A stretch of 64,000 nt of DNA from Rhodococcus oxybenzonivorans. GTDB taxonomy: Bacteria > Actinomycetota > Actinomycetes > Mycobacteriales > Mycobacteriaceae. The notes under the pieces were generated by a model, which worked only from the letters and a program-made list of their open reading frames with translations, searched no databases and was not told the DNA's origin. The stretch lies in the NCBI RefSeq assembly GCF_003130705.1, contig NZ_CP021354.1, positions 3,162,001-3,226,000 on the forward strand, read 5' to 3'. Positions 26,667-35,001 of the stretch are shown here, in pieces; position 1 is the stretch's first letter; each line of letters opens with the position of its first letter. The position numbers and the translations under genes are program-made.

Positions 26667-28663
26667 TCGTCGAGATCGAAGAAACCAACGGTGTCGCCGT
26701 GCTCACGATCGACAATCCGCCCGTGAACATGGGCGACACCGCGATGCGTACTGCTCTGGCCGAGGCGCTCGATAAGGTGGCTGCTCAAAGTGGACTGGTT
26801 GGTGTGGTCCTCGCGTCGGCGGGCACACACTTTTACGCCGGCTCTGATATCTCCGAGTTCGACCGGCCGATGCAGGCCCCGCAACTTCCCGACGTGATCG
26901 CCCGGATCGAAAACCTCGGCGTCCCCGTCGTCGCCGCGCTCACCGGTCTCGCGCTCGGTGGTGGGCTGGAACTCGCGCTGGGCTGTGACCTCAGGATCGG
27001 CGATCCGACGACGATCGTCGGCTTTCCTGAGGTCACGCTCGGCATCCTGCCCGGTGCGGGCGGCACCGTGCGCACAGCGCGGCTTGTGGGAGTGCCGTCT
27101 GCGATCGATTTGGTGGGGTCGGCGCGACGCGTCAAGGCCGACGAGGCGCTCTCGTTGGGACTTCTCGACGAGGTTGTTCCTGCTGACGTACTGCTCGCTC
27201 GGGCCGTGGAACGTGCGGCCACTCTGGGAGCCAAGAACCGGCTTGTCGACAGACCGGCGCCCGTGTCCGACGAGACCGCAGTCGAGGCCGCTCGTGCTGC
27301 GGTGAGCAAGCGGGCGCGTCCGAACGTGCTCGCGGCCGTCGACGTTGTTTGCACCGGAGCGTCCCTCGAGGGCAGGGAGGCCCTGCGACGCGAGCGTGCC
27401 CTTTTCGACGAGTTGCGTGTCACGGATGAGGCAGCGAATCTGAGGTACCTGTTCTTCGCGAAGCGTCGAGCCGCCAAAGCGGTACGCTCCCGCACTCCGG
27501 CACCCCAGATCTCGGCGATCGGGGTCGCGGGCGCCGGCACCATGGGCGCCGCGCTCGCCGGGGCTTTCGCCGCCCGCGGGTACGAGGTGATCGTATTCGA
27601 CAGCAATCGGGCCGCACTTGATCGAGTGGCGGATCGCAGCGGGATCACCCCCACCGACTCGATCGCGGATCTGGGCCGCGCCGATCTGATCGTCGACGCA
27701 GTGTTCGAGGACATGGACGTCAAGAAGTCGCTGTTGCGTGAGGTCGAACCACACCTGGACGACACCGCTGTAATCGTCAGTAACACGTCATATCTCGACC
27801 TGAACGAGATGGCATCGGTTCTCACCGTGCCCGGGCGGTTTGCCGGTTTGCACTTCTTCAACCCGCCGGACCGCAACCCCCTCGTGGAGATCATTCGCAC
27901 ATCGACGACCGACGAGCGCACGCTCGCGGTGTTGTCGGCCGTCGTTACACGATTGGGTAAGACCCCGATACCTGCTGGCATCGGCGACGGCTTCGTCGCC
28001 AATCGCGTATATGCGGACTACCGCATGCAGGCCGAGTTCCTCGTCGAGGACGGCGCATCACCCGCCGAGGTCGACGCGGCGCTGATCGAATTGGGTTTCG
28101 CGATCGGCCCCTTCGCGGTAGCCGACATGTCCGGTCTCGATATCGCGTGGGCGCGGCGCAAACGACTGGCCGACACCCGCGACCCGCGGCAGCGGTACGT
28201 CGACATCGCGGACCGACTCTGCGAAGCTGGCAGATTGGGCAAGAAGACCGGTGCCGGGTGGTACGACTATCCCGACGGCGCCAAACGCGGTGTCGTCGAT
28301 CCCCGTGTGGACGCGATTACCGAGAAGGCGCGCGCCGACGCAGGTGTCACCGCCCGGCCCGTGACCGGCGACGAGATCCGCGACCGCGTGCTGGCGTCGA
28401 TGGTGTGCGCGGCCGCCGGACTGGTCGAAGCCGGCGTTGCCCAGCGCGCCTCCGACATCGATGTCGCACTCACCGAAGGCTTTGCGTTCCCCGCGAGGCT
28501 CGGCGGACCGGTACGCGCGCTCGCACAACGAGATCGGGCCGAGGTGGTATCCGCACTGGAAGCGGCGTACCGCTCGTGCCCGGTGTCGTTCGCCATAGCC
28601 GAGCCGGCAGCGGCCGGCGAGATACCCGACACAATCGAGAAGATCCTGGAGGCCGTCCGATGA
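26663..28663 (+). CDS. FadB-like fusion: enoyl-CoA hydratase and 3-hydroxyacyl-CoA dehydrogenase
   Basis: 666-residue bifunctional β-oxidation enzyme. The N-terminal crotonase domain (to ~residue 190) has GGGLELALGCD and FPEVTLGILPGAGGT, keeping both catalytic Glu positions. The dehydrogenase part starts near residue 290 with GVAGAGTMGAALA (NAD site), then SNTSYLD, HFFNPPDRNPLVEI with the His-Glu pair, and two C-terminal helical domains. It hydrates enoyl-CoA and oxidises the product to the 3-ketoacyl-CoA. The GTG start overlaps the previous stop. The next gene overlaps by ATGA. Confidence 0.92.
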   Translation: MIVEIEETNGVAVLTIDNPPVNMGDTAMRTALAEALDKVAAQSGLVGVVLASAGTHFYAGSDISEFDRPMQAPQLPDVIARIENLGVPVVAALTGLALGGGLELALGCDLRIGDPTTIVGFPEVTLGILPGAGGTVRTARLVGVPSAIDLVGSARRVKADEALSLGLLDEVVPADVLLARAVERAATLGAKNRLVDRPAPVSDETAVEAARAAVSKRARPNVLAAVDVVCTGASLEGREALRRERALFDELRVTDEAANLRYLFFAKRRAAKAVRSRTPAPQISAIGVAGAGTMGAALAGAFAARGYEVIVFDSNRAALDRVADRSGITPTDSIADLGRADLIVDAVFEDMDVKKSLLREVEPHLDDTAVIVSNTSYLDLNEMASVLTVPGRFAGLHFFNPPDRNPLVEIIRTSTTDERTLAVLSAVVTRLGKTPIPAGIGDGFVANRVYADYRMQAEFLVEDGASPAEVDAALIELGFAIGPFAVADMSGLDIAWARRKRLADTRDPRQRYVDIADRLCEAGRLGKKTGAGWYDYPDGAKRGVVDPRVDAITEKARADAGVTARPVTGDEIRDRVLASMVCAAAGLVEAGVAQRASDIDVALTEGFAFPARLGGPVRALAQRDRAEVVSALEAAYRSCPVSFAIAEPAAAGEIPDTIEKILEAVR

Positions 28664-29523
28664 CGCAAAAAGAAGATGTCGCAGTGGCGACACCACCTGC
28701 CCAGAACTGGGGCGGCAGCACCTGGGACGGCACGGTCGACTGGCCCCAGGGCAGCACCCGCGCATACGACCTCGCCGTTCTGCTCGAGACCGGCATGACC
28801 CATCACGCCGCGCATCCGCCGTTCTCGTACGCGCTGGTCAAGAAACACGGCGAGCATCCCTACCCGGGCGGCATCTCGTCCGCGATGGAGATGCTCACGA
28901 TGGGCGCGCACGTCGGCACCCACGTGGACGCGCCAGGACATATCTCGTTGGACGGATGCATCTTCGGCGGACGGGAAGTCGACGACAAGCAACGATCCTA
29001 CGACGGGGTTTCCGTCGGATCGGTGGAGGAGCTTCCGCCGCTGATCGGACCGGGCCACCTTGTCGACGGGGAACGTCTGTTCGGTCGAGCGCTGACACCG
29101 GCGGACGGATTCGGCGCAGAAGAGCTCGAGGGCTGGTTCGCTGACCGCCGACAGCCGGAACCCGGATCGATCGTCGTCTTCCGCACCGGGTGGATGAAGT
29201 ACTGGTCCGACAGCGACAAGTACTTAGGGATCGGCACCGGACTGCCAGGCGTCTCGCTCTCCGGTGCCCGTTGGTTATCCGAACGTGGCGTGCGCGCGGT
29301 GGGCAGTGACACCGTCAACTTCGAACACAAGCCTAGCTTCACCACACCGGCGCTCAACGTCCACGTGCACATGCTCGTCGACTGCGGCATCCCGATCATG
29401 GAGTCACTGTCGCTCGAAGCTCTGGCCGCCGACCAAGTCGACGACTTCTTCTTCGTTGCCTCGGCGCTCCGCATCAAGGGCGGCACAGGTTCCCCTATTC
29501 GCCCGCTCGCATTCGTCAGATAG
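28660..29523 (+). CDS. Cyclase-family (kynurenine-formamidase-like) metal hydrolase, HxGTHxD type
   Basis: 287-residue cyclase-family hydrolase with the canonical metal motif HVGTHVDAPGH near residue 85, then VFRTGWMKYW and GSDTVNFEHK. Members open amides, esters and lactones at a Mn/Zn site. It sits inside the β-oxidation operon, overlapping the FadB-like gene by ATGA, so a lactone or cyclic acyl intermediate is a reasonable substrate (inference). Confidence 0.85.
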   Translation: MTQKEDVAVATPPAQNWGGSTWDGTVDWPQGSTRAYDLAVLLETGMTHHAAHPPFSYALVKKHGEHPYPGGISSAMEMLTMGAHVGTHVDAPGHISLDGCIFGGREVDDKQRSYDGVSVGSVEELPPLIGPGHLVDGERLFGRALTPADGFGAEELEGWFADRRQPEPGSIVVFRTGWMKYWSDSDKYLGIGTGLPGVSLSGARWLSERGVRAVGSDTVNFEHKPSFTTPALNVHVHMLVDCGIPIMESLSLEALAADQVDDFFFVASALRIKGGTGSPIRPLAFVR

Positions 29524-29546
29524 TCGATTTCCGAAGGATCCTGCAC

Positions 29547-30395
29547 ATGAACGACGCACCTCTTCTCGTCGAGCACGACGGCCATGTCGTCTGGCTGACA
29601 CTTAACCGTCCGAAGCGCCTCAACGCCATGGACGACCTGCTCCTCGAGATGCTCGAATCCACGTTGAAAGAGCTCGCGCAGAGCGATACACGGGTCATCG
29701 TGCTTCGCGGAGCCGGACGTGCCTTCTGCTCGGGTTATGACATCGCCCCCGATTCCTCCGAGGTCGGCTATGCCGCCGAGCGCACCGCCATCCAGGACCG
29801 CGATCGCCTGCTGTCGAACGTCGAACGATTCACCCAGATCTGGCGCCAGCCTCAGCCCGTCATCGCGGCCGTGCACGGGGTCTGCGCTGCGGGAGGAACC
29901 CAGCTCGCATCCCTCTGCGACATCACGATCGTCGCCGACGACACCAAGATCATGGCCTCACCGGCGTTGCCGCTCGGTGGCGGCTACATCTCGCCGCTGT
30001 GGGAACACCTCGTCGGCCCCAAGCGCGCCAAGCTGATGAGCTTCGACGCCGGACGCACGATCAGCGGCAAGACAGCGGCCGAATGGGGGTGGGCCGCAGA
30101 ATCGGTTCCCGCCGACGAGTTTGACGAGCACGTACGCCGCACCGCGCATTCCATTGCCCGCACCCCGCTCGAGCTCCTCAAGCTCAAGAAGGAAGCGGTG
30201 AACCGCGCCGCCGAGACGTCCGGTCTGCTCAGCTACATGCGGATGGGCGCCGAGACCGATGCTCTGCTGCATGTGACCCCCGAAGTGCACGAGTATCAGT
30301 CCTGGATCAAGGAGGACGGCATCAAAAGCGCCATCCAGCGATTCAACGCCGACTTCAATGCCGCCTTCAACTCAACGGAAATGGTGAACAAATAG
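29547..30395 (+). CDS. Enoyl-CoA hydratase/isomerase family protein
   Basis: 282-residue crotonase. LTLNRPKRLNAMDD, GRAFCSGYDIAPD (oxyanion hole) and HGVCAAGGTQLASLCDI are visible. The first glutamate of typical hydratases is replaced in GGTQLAS (Gln), and the second region reads SPALPLGGGY, so ordinary hydration is doubtful; isomerase, hydrolase or C-C lyase activity is possible, as in 6-oxocamphor hydrolase relatives. The assignment to a ring-cleavage step is speculative. Its stop TAG shares a base with the GTG start of the thiolase. Confidence 0.85.
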   Translation: MNDAPLLVEHDGHVVWLTLNRPKRLNAMDDLLLEMLESTLKELAQSDTRVIVLRGAGRAFCSGYDIAPDSSEVGYAAERTAIQDRDRLLSNVERFTQIWRQPQPVIAAVHGVCAAGGTQLASLCDITIVADDTKIMASPALPLGGGYISPLWEHLVGPKRAKLMSFDAGRTISGKTAAEWGWAAESVPADEFDEHVRRTAHSIARTPLELLKLKKEAVNRAAETSGLLSYMRMGAETDALLHVTPEVHEYQSWIKEDGIKSAIQRFNADFNAAFNSTEMVNK

Positions 30396-31612
30396 TGCCT
30401 GAGGCAGTCATCGTCGCCATCGCCCGCTCGCCGATCGGCCGCGCCGGAAAGGGGTCGCTCGTCGACATCCGCGGCGACGACCTTGCCGCTCAGATGGTGG
30501 GTGCGGCGCTGGCGCAGATCCCGGAACTCGACCCCCGCGACGTCGACGATCTCATGCTGGGATGCGGATGGCCCGGAGGTGAGCAGGGTTTCAACATTGC
30601 TCGCAGCGTCGCTGTCCGGTTGGGGTATGACGCGATACCGGGAACCACGGTCAACCGGTACTGCGCCTCGTCCGTGCAGACCACGCGCATGGCGCTGCAC
30701 GCCATCAGGGCGGGCGAGGGGGATGTATTCATCTCCGCAGGAGTTGAACAGGTCTCCCGCGCAGCCCAGGGAAGCCCTGATTCCTTCCCGGACACGCACA
30801 ATCCGTTCTTCACCGATGCTGAGCGGCGGACCGAGGAGCTCGCGGCCGGAGGGCGGACATGGAGCGATCCTCGCGCCTGGGGCATGCAACCCGATGTCTA
30901 CATGTCGATGGGGCAAACCGCGGAGAACGTGGCTCAGTTCACCGGTATCAAGCGTGAAGAACAGGACCGCTGGGCAGTGCGAAGCCAGAACCTCGCCGAG
31001 CAACACATCGCCACAGGTCATTTCGCCCGCGAAATCACCCCGGTGACGTTGCCCGACGGCACCGTGGTCGACACCGACGACAGCCCTCGGCCTGGGACCA
31101 CCTACGATAAAATTGGTGGGCTGAAGCCCGTCTTCCGACCAGACGGAAGCGTTACCGCCGGCAACGCCTGCCCCCTGAACGACGGCGCTGCCGCAGCGGT
31201 AATCATGTCCGATACGAAGGCGAAAGAACTCGGACTGACGCCGCTCGCGCGGATCGTCTCAACCGGTGTATCCGGGTTGTCCCCCGAGATCATGGGACTC
31301 GGACCGGTTGAAGCATCGCGGCGTGCCCTGGCAACAGCAGGACTGACCACCGACGATATCGACCTCGTCGAGATCAACGAGGCATTCGCCGTCCAGGTGA
31401 TCGCGTCCGCACGTGATCTGAAGATCGACGAAGACAAACTCAACGTGGCAGGCGGTGCCATCGCGCTGGGTCATCCGTTCGGGATGACCGGCTTGCGGAT
31501 CACCGCGACACTACTGAACAACCTGACCGCACGCGACGGAACCTTGGGACTCGAAACGATGTGCGTCGGTGGTGGGCAGGGGATGGCGATGGTTATCGAG
31601 CGACTGTCGTAA
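30395..31612 (+). CDS. Thiolase (acetyl-CoA acyltransferase)
   Basis: 405-residue thiolase II family enzyme. NRYCASSVQT carries the nucleophilic Cys, GHPFGMTG the base His, and CVGGGQGMA the second Cys. It cleaves 3-ketoacyl-CoA with CoA to release acetyl-CoA, ending each β-oxidation round. The N-terminal sequence IVAIARSPIGRAGKG is typical of FadA-like enzymes. The GTG start overlaps the upstream TAG by one base. It is the last gene of the operator-controlled ribBA operon. Confidence 0.93.
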   Translation: MPEAVIVAIARSPIGRAGKGSLVDIRGDDLAAQMVGAALAQIPELDPRDVDDLMLGCGWPGGEQGFNIARSVAVRLGYDAIPGTTVNRYCASSVQTTRMALHAIRAGEGDVFISAGVEQVSRAAQGSPDSFPDTHNPFFTDAERRTEELAAGGRTWSDPRAWGMQPDVYMSMGQTAENVAQFTGIKREEQDRWAVRSQNLAEQHIATGHFAREITPVTLPDGTVVDTDDSPRPGTTYDKIGGLKPVFRPDGSVTAGNACPLNDGAAAAVIMSDTKAKELGLTPLARIVSTGVSGLSPEIMGLGPVEASRRALATAGLTTDDIDLVEINEAFAVQVIASARDLKIDEDKLNVAGGAIALGHPFGMTGLRITATLLNNLTARDGTLGLETMCVGGGQGMAMVIERLS

Positions 31613-32115
31613 ACGACCATCGCGTCGTCGATGTGAGGTAGGTGTCCTTGGGGACCTGATCCTCCATGTGCGGTCGCCACGAGTTTCGGTGTCCCTTGGT
31701 CAGTAAGCCTGAACGTGTCCTCGAACCGTCGTACTCCCGCCCGCGACCTGGCGCAGATCGCGGTGTTTGCCGGGCTCTGACGCCGCAGCCACAACCCATA
31801 CTGGCCGGTCTACATGCTTCATCCCGGTCAGGAATCCGGGCATACGCTTGTAGCACCTAGGACCCGCACACGTCCGCACAGTTGGAGCAGCCTCATTCGT
31901 GTGTCCACCGAACCTCTGCAACTGCCTTTCCATTCTCTGTGATCGACGCTACAGTTATTCAAACAGTCGGTCGGTTGATACGAGGGCGACGGCAAGTAAC
32001 AAGGAGGCCGATGAACACCCACCCCCCGCCTGACCGACTACTACGACTTCGGCTGAACCACGCCGACCACGACCCGAACAATGGCATCAAACGCGAGAGC
32101 AGCAGAGGAAAACCA
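31613..32115 (+). other. Intergenic region containing a regulated promoter
   Basis: This ~500-base gap holds no convincing gene. It contains the operator at 31959 and a strong AAGGAGG at 32001. An in-frame ATG at 32011 only three bases after that AAGGAGG could give a longer monooxygenase N-terminus, but those residues look non-coding. Confidence 0.5.
31959..31979. promoter_or_regulatory. Island operator site 6 (before the FAD monooxygenase)
   Basis: TCAAACAGTCGGTCGG, the most diverged copy, overlaps a second half-match ending in CGGTTGA. It keeps the CAAAC arm and the GGT-GG side of the consensus and is in promoter position for the gene at 32116. Confidence 0.5.
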
Positions 32116-33507
32116 GTGGAGAATCGAGAGAATCGCTTCGCAATCGTTGGCGCCGGACCAAATGGTCTGATCGCCGCCCGTGCTTTCAAGCGGGGCGGGA
32201 TAGACATCGACATACTCGAGCGACACGACGCCGTCGGTGGAATTTGGAACATCGACAACTCAACCAGCCCGGTTTACGAGTCATGCAACTTCATCTCGGA
32301 CCGCGCCAGCAGCGCCATGGTCGGTTATCCCATGCCGGAAGGCCCCGCGGTCTTCCCCCCATGGCACGAAGTCCGCGACTTCATACGCGCATTCGCGCGC
32401 GACCACGATCTCGACCAGTACGTAATCACCGGAAAGGACGTAACGGAGGCCTACCCGGTCGAGACTGACGAAGGGCAACGTTGGGTCGTCAAGACTTCGG
32501 ACGGAGCCGAAGTCTTGTACCGCGGTGTCGTGTGGGCCTGCGGCCTCCAGCGCACCCCCTACCTGCCCGCGATCAGCGGTCTCGAGAATTTCGAGGGCGA
32601 GGTCTTGCACAGCAACAAGTACAAGCGAATCGAGCAGGTTGTCGGCAAGCGGGTCCTGGTCATCGGCGCAGGCAATAGTGGCGTCGATATCGCATGCGAC
32701 GCCGCAATAGCGGGCAAGATGGCACATCTCTCTGTGCGCCGCGGATATCACTTCTTCCCGAAACTCCTTTTCGGCCAGCCGATCATGCAGCTACTGAGCC
32801 GTACCGGCAAGGTTCCCCAGGCAGTCACTCCACTCAGCGAGTTGACTGAGGCCGAAGCCATGCAGCTGGCCCTCGAGAGTGTTGGAGACCTTACGTCGTT
32901 CGGTCTGCAGAAGCCGGATCACGAAGTTGGCGCCACGCACTACATCATGAATGACCAAGTGCTGTACCAGATTGCACATGGACACCTCCAGGCGCATCAG
33001 GACATCGAGTCGATCAGCGGGAAGACCGTTCAGTTCGTCGACGGAACCACTGCCGAGGTCGACCTCATCATCTGCGCAACGGGGTACGACTTCGACATTC
33101 CGTGGCTCGACCCCAAGCTTCTCGACTGGGACGAGGGATCACCCAAATTCCACCTTGGCACTATCGCAAGCAAGGCCGAAGGGCTGTACGCGGCCGGAGC
33201 CGTTCACTTCCCCGGCCTCACATACATGACTTGGGACCGCCTGATTCAGCTTGCAGTATGGGACGCCAAGCGGCTGATGACAGGCGAAGGGCAGGAGTTC
33301 CGGGACGAAATTATGAACTACAACCCAGTGCTGAAGAACGACAACCTTATCGAGACGCACCGCAACATCAATCAATACGACATGGCCAAGCTCATGGCCA
33401 TGACCGATGAACTGCAGAGCCGATATGGTATCGAGATGCCGGCATCTGCTGCAGATGACTTCTACAGCCGCTCTCCGGCGGAAAAGCTCCACGCCACTAC
33501 GGTATAG
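32116..33507 (+). CDS. FAD-dependent monooxygenase (FMO/Baeyer-Villiger type)
   Basis: 463-residue class B flavoprotein monooxygenase. FAIVGAGPNGL near the N-terminus binds FAD, FEGEVLHSNKY is the FMO-type fingerprint (FxGxxxHxxxY), and VIGAGNSGVDI binds NADPH; CATGYDFD follows. These enzymes oxygenate ketones to esters/lactones or heteroatoms. GTG 32116 with AGAGGAA six bases upstream puts the FAD motif at the expected distance from the N-terminus; ATG 32011 is in frame but less likely. The gene is alone behind an island operator. Oxocineole, or the methyl ketone formed from it, are candidate substrates. Confidence 0.88.
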   Translation: MENRENRFAIVGAGPNGLIAARAFKRGGIDIDILERHDAVGGIWNIDNSTSPVYESCNFISDRASSAMVGYPMPEGPAVFPPWHEVRDFIRAFARDHDLDQYVITGKDVTEAYPVETDEGQRWVVKTSDGAEVLYRGVVWACGLQRTPYLPAISGLENFEGEVLHSNKYKRIEQVVGKRVLVIGAGNSGVDIACDAAIAGKMAHLSVRRGYHFFPKLLFGQPIMQLLSRTGKVPQAVTPLSELTEAEAMQLALESVGDLTSFGLQKPDHEVGATHYIMNDQVLYQIAHGHLQAHQDIESISGKTVQFVDGTTAEVDLIICATGYDFDIPWLDPKLLDWDEGSPKFHLGTIASKAEGLYAAGAVHFPGLTYMTWDRLIQLAVWDAKRLMTGEGQEFRDEIMNYNPVLKNDNLIETHRNINQYDMAKLMAMTDELQSRYGIEMPASAADDFYSRSPAEKLHATTV

Positions 33508-33531
33508 GAGTCTCGCGGCCTGGGATGAACC

Positions 33532-33580
33532 CAGTTGATCCGGTGAGCTGCTGTCCAGGACAGGCTCACGGGATCAACTG
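33532..33580 (+). terminator. Long inverted repeat after the monooxygenase gene
   Basis: A 17-bp stem with one mismatch (CAGTTGATCCGGTGAGC / GCTCACGGGATCAACTG) encloses a second perfect hairpin (CTGTCC-A-GGACAG). It starts 25 bases after the stop. It probably acts as a terminator; a former mobile-element end is also possible. Confidence 0.5.
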
Positions 33581-33931
33581 AGGCGAGGTCAGCCTGCGTG
33601 TAGATGTGATGCGTTAACCGATCCTGTTCGGGATGTACCGCCAACAGCTCGATCGGGAAGTAGGCCATGAAGAACCTCGAGACGGAGGTCGAGGCGGTGC
33701 GGTTTCGACCTCAACGAGGTACTGGCCGTTTCGGACGGATCGCTCGGAGACGACCTGATCGTTGCTGGGGAATACAGCCGGGACAACCGGAAGACGCTGG
33801 CCAGTGCGTTGAGCACGCTCAATAGGCGGTGTTGGCCCTGACCGTCGTCATACGTCGCCTCGCCGAAGTTCTCCGTACGGTGTGACTGGCCTGCGGCATC
33901 GGGCCTCGTGATCTCCCTGGCGAGGGACACG
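33581..33931. other. Eroded region, no intact gene
   Basis: A frame from about 33704 to 33841 on the + strand reads FDLNEVLAVSDGSLGDDL and onward to RRCWP, resembling the tail of a small protein whose start (ATG 33664) is in another frame. I do not recognise it. It looks like a gene fragment broken by an indel. Confidence 0.3.
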
Positions 33932-34192
33932 TCATCCTTCCTGTTCACGACCTGTTTCGGAAACATCTGGGTAGTGTCCCAGGTCGGGGATGGCCGGGGA
34001 CTCCGTCCGGCAGCGCCGCCGATTCTTCAGCGTCGACAGCAGCACGCACTTCGCGCTCATCAGCTCGAACGCTGCCTCACTGTCGGCGGCGACGAGCAGT
34101 TCGCGTTCTCGGCTGCGCAGCGTTGCGATCGCTGTGTCAAGTTCGTCGTCGGCCGCATCCTCGATCGCCCGTCTCGCCTCGGCCACGCTCAC
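33932..34192 (-). CDS. Small hypothetical protein
   Basis: 86-residue reverse-strand reading frame starting MSVAEARRAIEDAADDELD, with a helical, charged N-terminal half (ALRSRERELL-like heptads, then SEAAFELMSAK) and a low-complexity, basic tail that may be non-coding. No known family. It lies among remnants at the edge of the catabolic island. Confidence 0.3.
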   Translation of the reverse strand: MSVAEARRAIEDAADDELDTAIATLRSRERELLVAADSEAAFELMSAKCVLLSTLKNRRRCRTESPAIPDLGHYPDVSETGREQEG

Positions 34193-34362
34193 ACGCTATC
34201 CACCGGCCACCGACGCACCCGAGGGGAGCCGCGCCGTCGCCTCGCCTGTCGGTCGGTGAGATGTGTTGTGCTGGTGGTTGTGACATCCCCGCGTAAGACC
34301 GAGGACGAGGCCCGCGCGGCTGTGGCCGCGATGGACCGATCATGGCCATCGAGGGCCGGCAA

Positions 34363-34476
34363 ATGAGCGATCGGGACAAGGATCTGCTCGTCGACCTGAT
34401 CCGAGGCGCGATCACCTTCGAGGAAGTCACGGTCGTCATCGCGCGTGAGGAAGACTACGACATAGACAACGCCTGA
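34363..34476 (+). CDS. Short acidic hypothetical peptide
   Basis: A 37-codon frame from ATG 34363 to TGA 34476 encodes MSDRDKDLLVDLIRGAITF followed by an acidic tail EEDYDIDNA. Codon use is like that of real genes (G/C third positions), but the size is small. It could be an antitoxin-like fragment or a remnant. No family recognised. Confidence 0.3.
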   Translation: MSDRDKDLLVDLIRGAITFEEVTVVIAREEDYDIDNA

Positions 34477-34931
34477 CTAACCGCGCCGATCGACCACCGC
34501 GGTCCGGGCTGTCGCCGGCCCCGAGACAGAGAGCGCGATCAACCATCCCCAGGGGCGCGGCCGTGCGATCAGCGGTTCCAGGGGCTGGTCACAGCTTCCA
34601 CAGGCGCAGCCGCGCGGCGCGCAGGCCGGGGGAGACGACGCGATGGTCGAGGTGTGGGGTGGCGGAAAATCCTGGCCGTGATGATCGCGGGATTGCGGCC
34701 CGGCGCAGAGACGCCCGAGGTGTCGCCGATGAACTCCGAGCACGTCGCGCACATCAAGGAACTGCTCGATACTCGATAACGGCCGCCCGGTGACCCCACG
34801 TCGTGCGCCGCTCGCGGAAGTGATTATCCGCCGCGGACGAGCGGCTGGAACGCCGGGCACCCGATGCTCGGCCACCGCGGCTGCGTCGGTCCCGGCGGCG
34901 CGGCGAAATCTCTTGTCGCAACGAATGCGGG
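34477..34931. other. Intergenic region with no supported gene
   Basis: Only short frames are present. The best, 34681-34779 on the + strand (32 residues, ending AHIKELLDTR), may be the tail of a lost gene. Confidence 0.35.
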
Positions 34932-34965
34932 GTGAATCACTGTTCACCCCATGGTGCACCATGGT
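34932..34965. promoter_or_regulatory. Two adjacent inverted repeats upstream of the α/β-hydrolase
   Basis: GGTGAA-N6-TTCACC (34932-34949) is followed directly by the perfect 16-bp palindrome CCATGGTGCACCATGG (34950-34965). They lie 37-70 bases before the hydrolase start, a likely operator pair for an unseen regulator. A further repeat GTTAACTTGTTAA follows at 34973. Confidence 0.5.
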
Positions 34966-35001
34966 GAAATAGTTAACTTGTTAATGACAGTGAGGAATTC
35001 T

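Noticed and set aside
32011..32115. Upstream ATG extension of the FAD monooxygenase, preceded by AAGGAGG
   Set aside because: Spacing to the ATG is only three bases and the added ~35 residues are low-complexity; the GTG at 32116 has better spacing and puts the FAD motif at the normal distance. It remains a minor alternative.
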